Of a stretch of DNA of 64,000 nucleotides, positions 34,991-47,033 are shown one piece after another. This DNA is from Juglans regia. Lineage: Eukaryota; Streptophyta; Magnoliopsida; Fagales; Juglandaceae. A program made the translations under genes and the position numbers. The first letter of the stretch is position 1. Each line of letters begins with the position of its first letter. The notes under the pieces are model-generated. The model had not been told where the DNA came from and searched no databases. It saw nothing but the letters and a program-made list of their open reading frames with translations. The stretch covers positions 20,473,370 through 20,537,369 of the forward strand of contig NC_049904.1 in assembly GCF_001411555.2 (NCBI RefSeq), given 5' to 3'.

Positions 34991-35194
34991 GGATGCTCGA
35001 CCGCACAGTTGTGGCCACCAATGGCCACTACCCTGTGGGTAGGGTTTACTTTTTTTCTCTTTTCAAAATTGAATTTATTGTTTTTTATTTATTAAAAAAA
35101 CTATCAAAAGATGGAAAGCAACTGGGTGTAAAGCGAATATCAAGTCGGGTTATCCACTGTATACAAGGTATACTAGTTACCAGCTTGGGTGTCA

Positions 35195-35519
35195 AGGCAT
35201 GTTTGGACACTATTAATTCTTAAAATTCTCAAACCTTGTCATAATTTCTTCTCAATAACAAAAGACTTTTCTATTTTAAATTTTCAAACTTTTCATCTAA
35301 TCATTACTTAATCAATATTCAAACACAAAACTCAATACAACTTTTATAGACTTCAAAATAAAAATAATATTTAAACATTATATTTAAACAATTTTTTAAC
35401 TTAAATATTTTATTCAACTTTTCTTTTTTATTTCCCAAAATCCAAAAAAACATCTTCACTCAAACAATTTTACTACCATGTATAAAAGTTTGAGAAACTC
35501 CAAGTATTCAAAGATGCCC
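35195..35519. mobile_element. Possible MITE (325 bp) with weak inverted ends
   Basis: The left end aggcatgtttggaca and the inverted right end gggcatctttgaata agree at about 11 of 15 positions around a very AT-rich, non-coding interior. No convincing target duplication was seen, so this is tentative. Confidence 0.4.
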
Positions 35520-35807
35520 TGAATATCTGGTCTAAACTTAATAAAACTCGACCCACATGATCACCCAAACGTCAAGGAGTGAGAAATAAATTACTATTGC
35601 AAATTCTAGCATTCACTCTATTTTCAACGAATTAAGATCCTCTCTAGTTATGAAGTCGATGGTTCAATGTAAGGAAAGATAGACAGAAGATAAAATACTA
35701 ATATAAGATCCACAATACATAAAAATCCTATAAAATGGACATCTATGCATTTTCAATGGGAGGAGTCATATTCAAGAGTAACTGGCCTCCACAACCATGG
35801 ACGAATA

Positions 35808-38085
35808 TAGGGCTGGGCAAAACCTCCGCCGGCTACGAATCTGTCTGACGTTTGCTTCCGCTCCAATTTTGACGGAGTCGGAAAAGTCAAAGCCGGAGTT
35901 ACCTTCAACACTTCTGAAATTAGACTTCGACAGTTGTTTTTTTTTTTAAATGAAATGTAAAACGGTTAAACTAACTAACTAAAGTAATGTCGATGCATTT
36001 CAAGTGGAACGATGTCGTTTAGTGCTCATCGGGTTCCAGAACTGAGGACCCCTCTTCTCCCACTCACTCTTTCCCAAATCATCTTCTCTCCTCTCTATTT
36101 CTCTATGCCCCGTGCGCCGTGTTTACATTGTCGTGATGCCATCGCGAGCCCAGCCCCACCATGAAGACTAGTTTTCAGTGCGATGCGCTAAGTAGATTTT
36201 GCTCTATTAATTTGATTTGTTTTTGTTGTTTGAGAGCTTCCTCACCATTGATTTCAATTTTTAGGGTTTGAAAATTCTTAGGATTTTTCAATTGTTTTGT
36301 GTTGTCATTGATTTCATTGAGTTGATTTAATTATTTATTGAGTTCATTTTATTGTTTGAGAGCTGTCTAATAATGGAATTTCGAGTTTTAGGGTTTGAAA
36401 ATTTTTAAGTGTTTTCAACAATTATGTGTTATATGGATTTGAATCAATGATTTCATTGTATTTTTAGGATTTTGCCCATGATTTAATTGTTTGAGAGCTC
36501 ACCATTGTATTTTACCCCTAATTATGGAATTGCAAGGGTAGTGTTAACTATCATATTTTTATTCAAATTAGTTATAAATTAAGAAACAAATACCTGATTA
36601 ATTAGCTCAATGTCCACTCATTGCCATGGAAAGTGGTCAGTCTTCAAGCCAAGGTGGTAGCACCTCATGACCGACTGACCGACTCGACATCTTCTTTAGA
36701 TGATACACATGGAAATAGTTCAACTATTTTAATGCGAAGGTATCATCAAATCCGAGCATCAAGTAATATTATGCAGTGTAGTTCTCAGGCTGAACATTAT
36801 TTTATGAAGGATGTAGAGATATCTAGTGATACATTTCATATATTAACTTAGTGGAAGTTTCATTCTACCAAGTTTCTAGTCATTTCTCTAGTAGCTTGGG
36901 ATGTATTGGTCACTCCAATCACTACGGTTGCCTCTAAGTCAACGATAGCACTGAAGGTCGTGTATTGGATTCTTTTCGAAATTCATTGGCTCTAAGCACC
37001 ATGGAGGCCCTCATTTGCACATAGAACTGGAAAATGTTAACGCCTATTGGACTAGACATTATTGATGATTCCGAGATGTATGGCTTAAGTCGTGTAACTT
37101 TATGCTTTTAGCCTTCATTTTTAAATAGCTAATTATATATTTTTATTGTTTTAATTATTTAACTTATAATTTTTATGTTTTTGGAGACTTAGCTATGAAC
37201 TCCAAAATAATTGTGGAGGATCGAGACGGACGCATTATGGGTGGAAATCTGCTAGATCATTAACTTTCATGTGAGATACTTTCCTGTTAGTATGTTTAAT
37301 TTGGCTAAGTAGTGTAATGTCTAATTTTTTTTTTAATTTTCAAAATAATGCAGGATGCTTGGAGTTGGAGGAGTTTGGTGTCAAGAGTTATTTATTGTAA
37401 CTTTGGTTGTCATACATGTACCTTTTTTTAATTCTGATACATTGTAACTTTTTTTTTTTTACTTTTAGATCTAATCCATTGTGTATTGATTGAGGAGTTT
37501 GCTAGTGAGTTTGGTGACACTAAAGGGGTGTAATGTTTGGTGGCGGACTTTACACCGTGTGGTGTTGTAACTTTGGTGAGGTTGGTATTTTTGGTTATGA
37601 TTGTGGTGGACTTTAATGTAGGTATGTGTAATGAGCTGCTGTTCAATGGTGTAATGTTGCATTTGGTTGTGATTGTACTGCTGGAAATGTTGAATTTTTA
37701 ATTTAGGTTGTGATTGTGATTGTAGTGCGGGGGTGTATTGTATGTAATTTTCTCTTTTAATGATTGTAATTGTAATTGTGAATTTTTTTCCTCTTTAATT
37801 TGTAATGTATGTAATTTCTTCATTGTATTTATGTTTTTTTCTTAAATTGTTTTTAGAATATTATTGTGCAATGGGCTGAAACTGAAGCCCACTGGGCTGA
37901 TATTGGTTTTTTTTATATATTTTTTAATCTTTTAACAGATTTTTATACATGAGCCGAAAGTCAATAGAAATTGAGCCTTGGGCCGGCCCTACTCTGATTG
38001 GATTCGAAATTAAAGTCCAAAATCACCACCAATTCCAATTAGAATTATGAGGTGGGCTTTCTAACTCCGTTTGAGCCCACCCCTA
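35808..38085 (+). mobile_element. hAT transposon copy 2, complete ends, internally deleted
   Basis: The left terminus TAGGGCTGGGC (35808) and inverted right terminus TAGGGGTGGGC (ending 38085) are flanked by gacgaata and aaagaata, an 8-bp duplication with six matches. The interior holds a possible transposase start (ATG at 36627, MESGQSSSQGGS then a stop) directly followed by the C-terminal dimerisation domain, so most of the transposase has been deleted. The 37180-38000 part is non-coding with G/T-rich phrases. It is the empty-site paralogue for the LTR insertion in copy 1. Confidence 0.85.
36627..37085 (+). pseudogene. hAT transposase relic: N-terminal start joined to dimerisation domain
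   Basis: From 36627 the frame gives MESGQSSSQGGSTS, a low-complexity start common in plant hAT transposases, and ends in TGA. After about 60 bp the sequence matching 6535-6909 begins. It has EHYFMKDVEISSDTFHILT, a stop where copy 1 has Trp-containing text (36849), then STKFLVISLVAWDVLV and TVASKST in place of SESAFST, and STMEALICT ending near 37020. The DDE catalytic core, zinc-finger BED domain and most of the protein are missing. It is non-functional. Confidence 0.75.
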
Positions 38086-38119
38086 AAAGAATACCATACA
38101 ATAGGAGCAATTAAGTGAA

Positions 38120-38215
38120 CAAGCTTTGTTTGAATGACTTCTTGCTCAACTGGCAACCACCTTAGTGGGCCTTAAGCTCATAGGTTCAAATCCCCTCAAG
38201 AGCATTAGCATTAAT
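38120..38215 (+). repeat. tRNA-like SINE relic, copy 2
   Basis: Box A-like cttgctcaactggcaa (38141-38156) and box B ggttcaaatcccc (38183-38195) occur at the same distance from the hAT terminus as in copy 1. Copy 1 has extra bases between the boxes. Confidence 0.45.
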
Positions 38216-39445
38216 ATTTGATTGGCTATCCCGTCGGAGAAATTTTGCCTATATCACAACTTTTGCTTTTGTCTATCTTTTGTCTTTCCCACTTAAAACT
38301 TAATTCATTGATCTATTCATCTAAGATATATATAATAATAAATTATTATCTACTTTCAAATTTTATATTATTTTAAAAAAATATCATATTTTGCTTATCT
38401 ATTAGTTATGTTTATTTATCAAATAAAATTTATTTTATTTTAATTATTATAATTTATAACGGTAGTTTTATTATTAATAATGTATTGATTATGTCGTTAA
38501 TTTTAATTAAATTATTACTTTTTGCTTATATTTCTAATGCAAACCATTCGGTAAAATCTAAAAGCCGATTTTATTTGGGTTTGGATTGGAGGATAGAAGA
38601 AGAAAAATGAAGAATTTGTAAATGCACTGATCAATTTTACACAACGAACGAGACAAATCAGGATAAAAAAAATAATAAGTCTGTTTGGATAGAGAGAAAA
38701 TAAGCTTAAAAAGTAGATGCCTAAATTTTTATTCATCTTCATGTATATTTAGCTACAGTAGTTAAGAGCTCAGACCACTATTGGATACCTAATGACTACG
38801 CTGCCGGTGGTTAAATGGCCAGGCCCCTAAAGAATTGCATAGCGAAATAAAAAAAATTAAAAGAAACAATTAACAGACTTTACGAAAGAAATACCGTCAA
38901 TGGCTTTTCAGGCAAAGTCAAAAGATTAATATTAAATACAATTATAAGTTATGCAAGAACTCATGTATTATTTTTTGAAAAAATTAATATAAGTCTTATA
39001 TTTACTCATTTTGTTTCAAAAATAATGTATACTATTTACATATTTTATGACTGTAAATATAATTTCTCAACTCAAGATGGACAAATGAATCAACGTTTTA
39101 AATACTCCCAAGTTGTATATATGTTATCTGCCTGAGAAATCATGCAAATTAAGGGCGCCTCTCGACACACATGAAACATCAAATATTTTTCTCCAGAAGG
39201 TCGGCCCATGGTAGAATAGCAAGTATAATAATTAAAGAAACGATTTTCAGGAGTTGCTTTACCAAAAAAGATTATTTACCAGACATTCATCTCACTCTAA
39301 TTCAATTATAATGATGTTTCTTATCCATTAAATTCCCCGTTGAACAAGCTTCGGGTAAAGTAAAAAAACTAGAAATCTTCAATTTCTTCCTTTTTTCTTT
39401 TCTCAATCTCTTCTCCAATCTAAACAGGGGTAAAATATGATTGGA
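38216..39445. repeat. Duplicated intergenic spacer, copy 2
   Basis: Continuous counterpart of 15420-16134 plus 26801-27260. No gene; reading frames on the minus strand (38515-38742) are AT-rich shadows. The match ends near 39410, shortly before the LTR at 39446. Confidence 0.75.
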
Positions 39446-40961
39446 TGTAACACCTGCTCCCCAGATTTAAAAATAAAATCATTTTTAGAAATTCTCGAAA
39501 GCCGTAGTGCTACTACTTATGACCTTGACTTAAAAATATATATTTTTATTCTAAAGGAAGCGCCAAGTACAATGATTCCTTATAATAAATAGAGTCGTTT
39601 ATATTAATATACTGAAATCATAAAAATGAGAGTGTGCAGAAGTATTTATTAACATTTCTCAAAGTTTAAGCCATAAAAATCCTAATTTAAAATCTCTGCA
39701 TATGATCTAGGCTTCTGTCACGCCTCCCTGGATCAAGTACTATCCCGCAGCTCTACTTTCACAAATATTCTGACCTAGGGTAGTATAAAAACATAAAACA
39801 ACTAAAACGAGTCAATAACTGATTAAGAGACCCATAATAACGTAAACACACTTAACATAAGGTTTTTTATAAAATATTTCATGCTGAGAACTTAAAGTCA
39901 TAATTGATCATACTGATCTTATGCTATGCATGACGTGTCTTGATTTATTTGAATTAACTGACTAATCTAATTTAATTGACCGTGCTGACTAGCCAACACT
40001 CTTAACTTTGTGTGTGAAGTTGTGCACCAGTCCCACGGCCCACAGCCGCAAGGGGAGCCACTGAGTAGTATTCTGGAATACTATGATGGACCACGCTTGA
40101 GTTCATGAATTGCACATCACCCTGACATTGCATTGATACAATGCATTTGAATGGCCATTTGATTAAACTAATCTAAGTTTTATCGTGCACTTGAACTTAA
40201 GAAAGGTTACGTATTTTATGCAACATAAGATGCATGAAATGAATAATACATATATTATATATATAACTATAATATGCAGAATGAAACATGATGAATGATG
40301 TGCTTGCAAATATTATGACATGCGTGATACATAAATATTGGCTTCCAAAGAATTGACTTTAATTATAATATATAACTAGCTAATGTATGCTAATCCTAAT
40401 TTATGATCAAGCTACTTACCTTGTAGTGTTGCTTCCAAAAAATTTTTATACAAAATGGATCACGATGCTGGATTGGGTATCTTCGGTTCGACCACTGCAC
40501 TTATGGAGGTTTATGATTTTTTTTTTCAAATAACACATGGAAGGGAGATATTTATAGAGAGATTTGGGAGAAGGTGCTTACGAGTTCGACTTCGACTTCG
40601 ACTTCGAGTTGTACTCAGTCGTGATCATTCATGGAGAGAGTTTGAATTTAAAAACATGATCTAGTAGTTCATTTAATTTAGGATTTGCAATGACTAAGAC
40701 TGTGTAGGGGACTTCAATCAGTGATGGCTTTAAATTAAAATAAATTTCTAATGGCTCATCTTTAAATTCTAAAAGGAGTCTAACTCGTTCAATTAATAAT
40801 AAATGAGATTTTACCTAGTTATTGAGCCTAATTAAAACTCCTAATCAATCTCAATAATTTATTGCTCAAGTGCTTATCTAATATGGCCTATTAAGTATAA
40901 TTTAGGCCCAATAGAAATTATCAATATTTCGATCATAGAATTATTGGACTAGGTCGATACA
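39446..40961 (-). mobile_element. LTR of a minus-strand Ty3/gypsy-like element, 1516 bp
   Basis: Plus-strand ends are tgtaacacctgctcccc (39446) and gtcgataca (40961). It is followed by aaactcccctccttataa, whose complement is a purine tract (TTATAAGGAGGGGAGTTT). It is therefore the 3' LTR of an element on the minus strand. The sequence after the purine tract (ccagtcctcgaaacttg) resembles the start of the LARD-like internal region. It does not match the LTR at 47034-49430, so the two need not be a pair. Confidence 0.7.
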
Positions 40962-41880
40962 AACTCCCCTCCTTATAAAAATCCAGTCCTCGAAACTTGC
41001 TAAATCTCAAATAACTTACATATTTATCCGCCACATGTTTTTCATGTCTCTTTACACCTCATTTATTTAGTTGAACCTAATATTCAAAAAATTTCTATCG
41101 TCTCATATTTTGGTCCGATGACTTACTAATCATTTAGGTGTAAACGTTAGGATGCTACGTGTCAACATCATATACTCCAAATTTAATTTAAGCCTAAACA
41201 TTGATTAACCTTTATAATGAGATTGATTTAAGAGCCTAATAATAAATTCACCCAACAATTATCTTAACTCCACAGAAATAGAACTCTCCACATGAAATAA
41301 TAATAATAAAATTCTCCACCTAAAATAATAATCTCAATAAATCGTAACCTAAGATTCTCCAAAGTTCAGGTCCTAAATCTTATAACTTGTACTTGGTGAT
41401 AGAATTGCGATACCTATAGAACATAAAAGTACCACCAATCATCATGAAATATCATATACCATACATAAATCTATGTCATAACTTCAAAACCCATTGAATC
41501 CATCCCTAATTTATTCACATAAAACTCTACAAAATATAAGACTATTTCATTATGAACAAGATGCATCATCAATTTTAAAACCAAAGGTTCCTTATATTTA
41601 GAAACTTCCTTACCTTATGTGCTAAAACCCTTTGATGTAGGGCGATCTGAGTCCGAATCCAAGGCTGATGAGGCTCAACTGACAGATACGACGTTAAAAG
41701 CACTGGACTATTTTGAGAAGGTAGACTAGTGCAAAACTGGCGGGAAGAGATAAGGATTTGGGCGAGAAGCGGTAGATTTGGGCGAGGAGAAATGAGCGAC
41801 ATCCCATATTTTAACTATTACTTTGGCTATATGTATCAAAATTGTGCATTTGACACCAATCCAAAAAGCTCTCTTCGGCG
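40962..41880. other. Internal region of the minus-strand element, non-coding
   Basis: AT-rich and without gene motifs. The first 50 bases resemble the PPT-proximal interior of the 7374-14732 element. Towards 41600 the sequence becomes part of, or adjacent to, the LTR of the plus-strand gypsy element, with no clear boundary. Confidence 0.4.
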
Positions 41881-42290
41881 CGCATGTTGTAGTCACCATG
41901 CTTTTCCGGGTGGGCCCCTTGTCAGTCCCAAAATCAGGCATTTTTACCTCTGAATCGTTAATTATAGTTAACTCTTTCATTCTTGGTTAATTTTCTTTTA
42001 GGGTAATGTTTATCTTTTAGTAACGATTTTATTCCGAATTCTTAGACTAGATTTTAGTCATAGTTATCTTATTATGTTTTCTATTGTTTGGCCTTAATTA
42101 CAGTTCTGCCATTTTTCATTAGCTATTTAAGCCCGACTTGTTGACTTCAGAAAGGATGATTGATTTATTTTATAGTAAAACTCTAATCTCAGAGTTTATC
42201 TTAGAGTTTCTCTCTGTTTGCAATTTTCTCAATCTCGATATCTAGTTTCCGTTGTTTCACTAGCTGTACCTCATATTCTTCTGGCTCCAG
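41880..42290 (+). repeat. 5' LTR (right part) of plus-strand Ty3/gypsy element
   Basis: A TATA-like tatttaag (42124) is followed by a leader with tctcagagtttatcttagagtt. The LTR ends just before the primer site tggcatcagaac (42292-42303), two or three changes from the initiator-Met PBS. The left edge is not resolved; it may extend to about 41630. Confidence 0.6.
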
Positions 42291-42340
42291 TTGGCATCAG
42301 AACTTTAGCATTTTCCATGGGTTAATTATCGTTAGTTTGC

Positions 42341-45085
42341 ATGGCTGGTGGTAGAGGTCGTGATCAACGTGGACAGGTTCTGAATGAGGAAGTCCCTCTC
42401 CTCGATTGTAACGTACAGGACGCGATGATTGTTGAATTGCAAAGGCAAATAGCATAATTATCCAAGCGTCTAGAGGTGCAAAACTTGGAAGGTCAGATTA
42501 GGATCAAGAGTCTGAATCTAGCTTTGAGAACCCGTATCACAATTGTGCTCCTTTTCGAGAATACTGTGGTAGGGAAAAGCGAGGTGGAGACCTAGGCTTC
42601 AGAGTAGATCTACCAGAATTTTCTGGTACTCTATAGGTGGAAGGGTTCATCAATTGGTTGCACAAAGTAGAATGTATCTTTGAATATAAGGATGTCCTAG
42701 ATCATATGAAGGTGAAACTAGTCACCATCAAACTAAAGGGTCGAGCATCTGCCTGGTGGGAGTAGTTGAAGCAATTTCGAGAGAGACAGGGTAAAGCCAA
42801 GATTGGCGACTGGGAGAAGATGAAGGGTCAGCTTTTACCCTTCGGATATACTCAGACCTTGTCCTTGTTTCGGTGACATCACACGTCGATACAGAGAATG
42901 AAATCTATTGATGAGAACACCGAGGAGTTCTATAAATTGATGGCTTGTAATGATCTTTTCGAAACTAAAGAGCAATTGGTAGCACCTTATTGGTTTGCAG
43001 CAGCCCTTATAGAACGTCCTCAGCCTCCATTCTCTTTGGACTGTTTTTGAAGCCTATCAATGTGCTCTAGTCGTGGAGAAACAACAAACCAAGCGACTTG
43101 CACCAAGGGTCGACCAGAACACACAGGGGGTCTGTCCGTAGGAGACTTGCCCTACTCCATGGCCCACTCAAGGTCAAAGTTCGAACACCAATATTCGGTG
43201 CTTCAGATGAGGGGATCATAGGGTAACAAAATGCAGAAAGTCTAACACCCAGAAGGTGAAAAACCTCCTGATCAATGAGGATGACATGGAAGATGTTGAA
43301 AGCATGGGAGAATCGATCTATAATGAAGGTGGAGAGGAAGGGGATGTCTTGTACGGAGATTGTAACCAGACCTTTGTCATCAGGAAGAGTTTACTAACTC
43401 CCAAGGGGGAGTCTGGCAAAGACTGGTTGAGAATTAATATCTTTCACACTACCTGCACTATTTCCATCAAGGTGTGCAAACTAATCAAAGATATTAGTAG
43501 CTATGAGAACGTGGTCTCCGAGGAAGTAGTTTAAAAGTTGCAACTCAAGATAGACCAACACCCAAAGCTATACAAGCTGTCGTGGCTAAAGAAGGGCAGT
43601 GAAGTCACCATTGACCAGAGATGTTTGGTTTCCTTTCCTATTGGTCGAAAACATTTTGACAATGCGTGGTGTGACGTGGTATCCATGGATGCTTGCTTTT
43701 TATTGCTAGGCAGACCATGGCAGCAGGATCGAAGCATGATTCACGATGGGCGTACAAACACCTATTCCCTTAGCATTAAAGGGAAGAACATCACCTTAGC
43801 ACCTAGTAGGGTGGGTGCTACTTCTGCTCCTGAGGGTGAAACAGGACACACTCTTCTGTCGAAGGCTAGATTCTTGGTGGAGGCAAAGAAAGAAGGCATG
43901 GTGTTTACCTTGATGCCATGTGACAATCGTGGCGAGATGGGCGTTGAGGTATTGCCAAAAGTTCAGAAGATACTATATGAGTTTGTAGATCTAATGTCGA
44001 AAGAACTTCCCCTTGGCCTTCCACCCATGAGAGATATACAACACTAGATTGTCTTCGTGCCAGCTTCTAGTTTACCCAATAGGGAAGCATATCACCTCAG
44101 CCCCAAGGAATCAAAATAATTGTAGTGCCAAGTGCTATAATTGTAAGAGAATGGCTACATCTATGAGAGTATGAGCCCATCTGCAGTTTCTGCTGTCCTA
44201 GTACCCAAGAAAGATGGTTCATGGCTCATGTGCGTGGACAGCAGAGCCATTAACAAAATCACCGTGAAGTACAGATTCCCAATTCTGCTTCTGGATGACA
44301 TGCTGGATTAGTTGTCAGGCTCTAAGATCTTTTTCAAAATTGATCTTAAAAGTGGGTATCACCAGCTACGAATACGCCCTGAGGACGAGTGGAAGACGTC
44401 GTTCAAGACGTAACATGGTCTCTATGAGTGGTTGGTCATGCTCTTTGGGCTATCCAATGCGCCTAGTACATTTATCAGATTATGCATCATGTACTGCTGC
44501 CGTTTATGGGAAAGTTTGTCATCGTCTACTTCGATGATATCCTCATCTATAGTTCAACGTGGGAGGCACATGTAGAACACCTCGGAGATGTTTTTGAGAC
44601 GTTATGAAAGGAGTGTTTGTTCGTCAATTGGAAAAAGTGCACACTTTTCGCCACTTTTGTTACATTCCTTGGATTTGTCATCTTTATAGATGGGGTCCAT
44701 GCAGATCAATCCAAAGTGGAAGCCATTTTCAAGTGGCCAACCCCCAAGACCCTACACGATGTACGGAGCTTCCATGGATTGGCCTCCTTTTATCAACGAT
44801 TCATCTGTAATTTTAGCACTCTAATCACACCCATCACAGAGTGCCTGAAAGGACGGACAATCTAATGGTCCAAGGAAGCAGAGACTAGTTTTCGGCTAGT
44901 CAAGCAGAAGATGATCGAAGCACTAGTTCTGGCACTCCACGATTTTGAGAAGATCTTTGAGGTGAATTGCGATGCTTCTAGAGTGGGTATTAGCAGCATC
45001 CTAGGTCAAGAAGGATGACCTGTTTCGTTTTTCAGTGAGAGCTGTTAGAACCAAAGAAAAACTACTTAACGTACGACTTAGAGTT
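42341..45085 (+). pseudogene. Ty3/gypsy (chromovirus-like) gag-pol relic
   Basis: Begins at an ATG 38 bp after the PBS (MAGGRGRDQRGQ). The gag domain retains LPEFSGTL, FINWLHKVE and LKGRASAWWE with stops between. A damaged zinc knuckle lies near 43200 (CFR, stop, GDHRVTKC). The protease/linker region holds VCKLIKDISSYENVVSEE (active-site Asp-Gly lost) and MDACFLLLGRPWQQDRSMIHDG. RT follows: [33 protein letters not shown] and the catalytic [13 protein letters not shown] thumb and RNase H come next: [23 protein letters not shown], and [13 protein letters not shown]. Order and motifs fit a chromovirus-type element. About ten stops or shifts make it inactive. It breaks off at about 45085, so integrase and the 3' LTR are absent. 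Confidence 0.88.
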
Positions 45086-45473
45086 ACAATTTTTTTTTTA
45101 AAGGGTGATTTCCGTTCATATCAATTTCCAAAAGAATTCAAGCATGAAGACTTAGACTTGTGCAAAGAATTTCAAATATTGAAGAAATGGACTGCATGAA
45201 AAACAAGTAAAGTCATGCCATAAGGACTATTGTGCAAAGAATTCATGGGAGGATATTTTCAAGAATGTAACAAGTATGAGTGAGTTTAGGGAGGTCTAAG
45301 TATTTGGGAAGAGTCATGCTAATAACACTTAAGAGCGAATTCTACAGGTGACCGCACTTCAAGCATTCGCAGTGGAAAAGGTTTGAGAATTCTACAGGTG
45401 ACCGCACTTCAAGCATTCGTAGTGGAAAAGGTTTGAATTATTTCGCCAAACCCTACATATATACTACATAGGA
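45086..45473 (-). mobile_element. Probable LINE 3' end (minus strand) with poly(A)
   Basis: The T run at 45091-45100, read on the minus strand, is an A tail preceded by a phrase like 'ttgatatgaacggaaatcaccc', typical of plant LINE 3' ends. No protein motif is left in this piece, so the assignment rests on the tail and on LINE sequence next door. Confidence 0.4.
45337..45436. repeat. 50-bp perfect-like tandem duplication
   Basis: gaattctacaggtgaccgca... repeats at 45337-45386 and 45387-45436 with one visible difference (gcagtgg versus gtagtgg). Confidence 0.95.
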
Positions 45474-46142
45474 TTGTTACCTGTTGTGATATCTTGGAGA
45501 CTTTGGCTTAGGCATTATAAAGCCTGCATGGAAGATATGCATGAATTGGGGGATGTAGTCTGGTTATCAATGAGATTTTGGATTGCAAAAATTGCAGAAA
45601 GATTGAAGGGTTCATTGTCCTCTATTGAAAAAAACATTCTGGAAGCTCTACAGGTTCATACGAAACAGCCAATGGTAAAACCTCCTCGCAAAGTTGTCTG
45701 GGAAAAGTCTCCTACAGGTTGGTTGGAGCTCAATATTGATGGCTCGTGTAAAGGAAATCCTAGTTCTTGTGGTGGTGAGGGTATAATCCATGATTCACTT
45801 GGTAATATTAAGGCTGCTTTTTCTAAAAAATTTGAGACTGGGACTAACACTTTAGTGGAGTTATGTGCTCTGACTAGTGGTGTTTGGCTTTGCAAAGATT
45901 TTGGCTACCAAAATATATGCATTGAAAGTGACTCGGTGTTGGTGGCGGGATGGCTCACATCTGGAATTTGTTCTTCTTGGTATTTATGGGATTTTTGGGA
46001 AGTACTAGGGGAGGAGTTACAAGGTCTTCGCTTCTCTATAAAGCATCAATTTAGAGAAGGCAATCAGGTGGTGGATATTTTGGCGTGACAAGGTGAGGGA
46101 GGCATTACAAGGAGATATTATGCTAGTGATGTTTTGCCGAAT
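45474..46142 (+). pseudogene. LINE (L1-type) ORF2 C-terminus with RNase H domain
   Basis: The frame holds a plant-LINE type RNase H (RVT_3). GWLELNIDGSCKGNPSSCGG has the first Asp, NTLVELCALTSGVWLC the Glu, NICIESDSVLVAGWL the second Asp, and REGNQVVDILA the last Asp region. Immediately after, TGA (46085-46087) replaces what is usually an Arg/Lys codon. The frame then continues with QGEGGITRRYYASDVLP to a stop at about 46140. RNase H degrades the RNA strand in reverse transcription. Upstream reverse transcriptase and endonuclease are absent (5' truncation is normal for LINEs). The active-site residues look intact, but the domain alone is not mobile. Confidence 0.85.
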
Positions 46143-47033
46143 AGATTGAGAGGACTCAATTGAATGGATAAGTTGTGTATCCCAAGTCTTCCACACCCAA
46201 ACTTTAACCAAGAGGTACTTATCTAATCAAAGTATATGCGTCCCATCTAAGTTAAGCAACGTACTCTGAAAGGTTCAAAACCATCCCGGCCAACCAATAA
46301 AGAGCACCTATAACTTCTACCCGACAACATATACTTAAAAGCTCATCACCTTAATTCCAATTAGCATTTAAATTTGGTATAGCGAAATTCAATATCAAAT
46401 ACCACAAAAGTTCACCAAAACATAGCTGAGACTTTCTTCCAATTCAACCAATCCACCCAATTATACTCTAAGTCCAACTTGGCCACATTCTACACAATCA
46501 TTTTCAAAAGTATGCAAACTCAATACCTAAAATATAATAAAAGTCGTCTTCTAAAGCTTGCATATTCTAAAACCTCAAACGCTATCAAAACATTTCTTAA
46601 AGTCTATAAAAATCTAAACCTTCAATTTAAATTACCCACGTATTAAAGTCTACAAAATCTACAACCTTGGATTTCATATAACTTCTTTCATAAATTTTGC
46701 AGAATCTAAAATTTTAATTATCCTGGGCAATTAGACTTTGTTACCCTTATCAACTTGCCACTTCTAGCTCTTCTCCGACGAGATCGCCTAGACCATGTTG
46801 TTTCCCTTCAAGCTTCGATAATTCAAATCCAAGCCTAATTGCTAAAAGTTCAAGCCTACTATACGAAAGGTCATGCCTATTATACTAAAAGTTTCAGCCA
46901 ACTTTGTTAAAAAATCCAAGTCTATTAACACAAATCTTCAAGCCAATCGTAGCAAGATTAAAGCCTAGAATTCTGGTATTGTACCTAAGTGACTTATGGA
47001 TTTACCCAGAACCATAAAAGCTCTAATACAACC
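46143..47033 (-). other. PBS-side internal region of a minus-strand gypsy-like element
   Basis: Non-coding and resembling 11290-12079. Next to the LTR, a degenerate primer site (minus TTGTATTAGAGC, plus about 47018-47030) is visible. No gag gene is visible on the minus strand, so the piece is either from a non-autonomous relative or truncated by the LINE insertion. Confidence 0.55.

Noticed and set aside
38120..38215. Functional tRNA gene
   Set aside because: Box A and B-like words are present, but no acceptor stem or anticodon arm can be folded by eye. Better explained as a SINE head.
45326..45440. Possible CRISPR-like direct repeats
   Set aside because: Only two adjacent 50-bp copies without spacers in a plant genome, so a simple tandem duplication.
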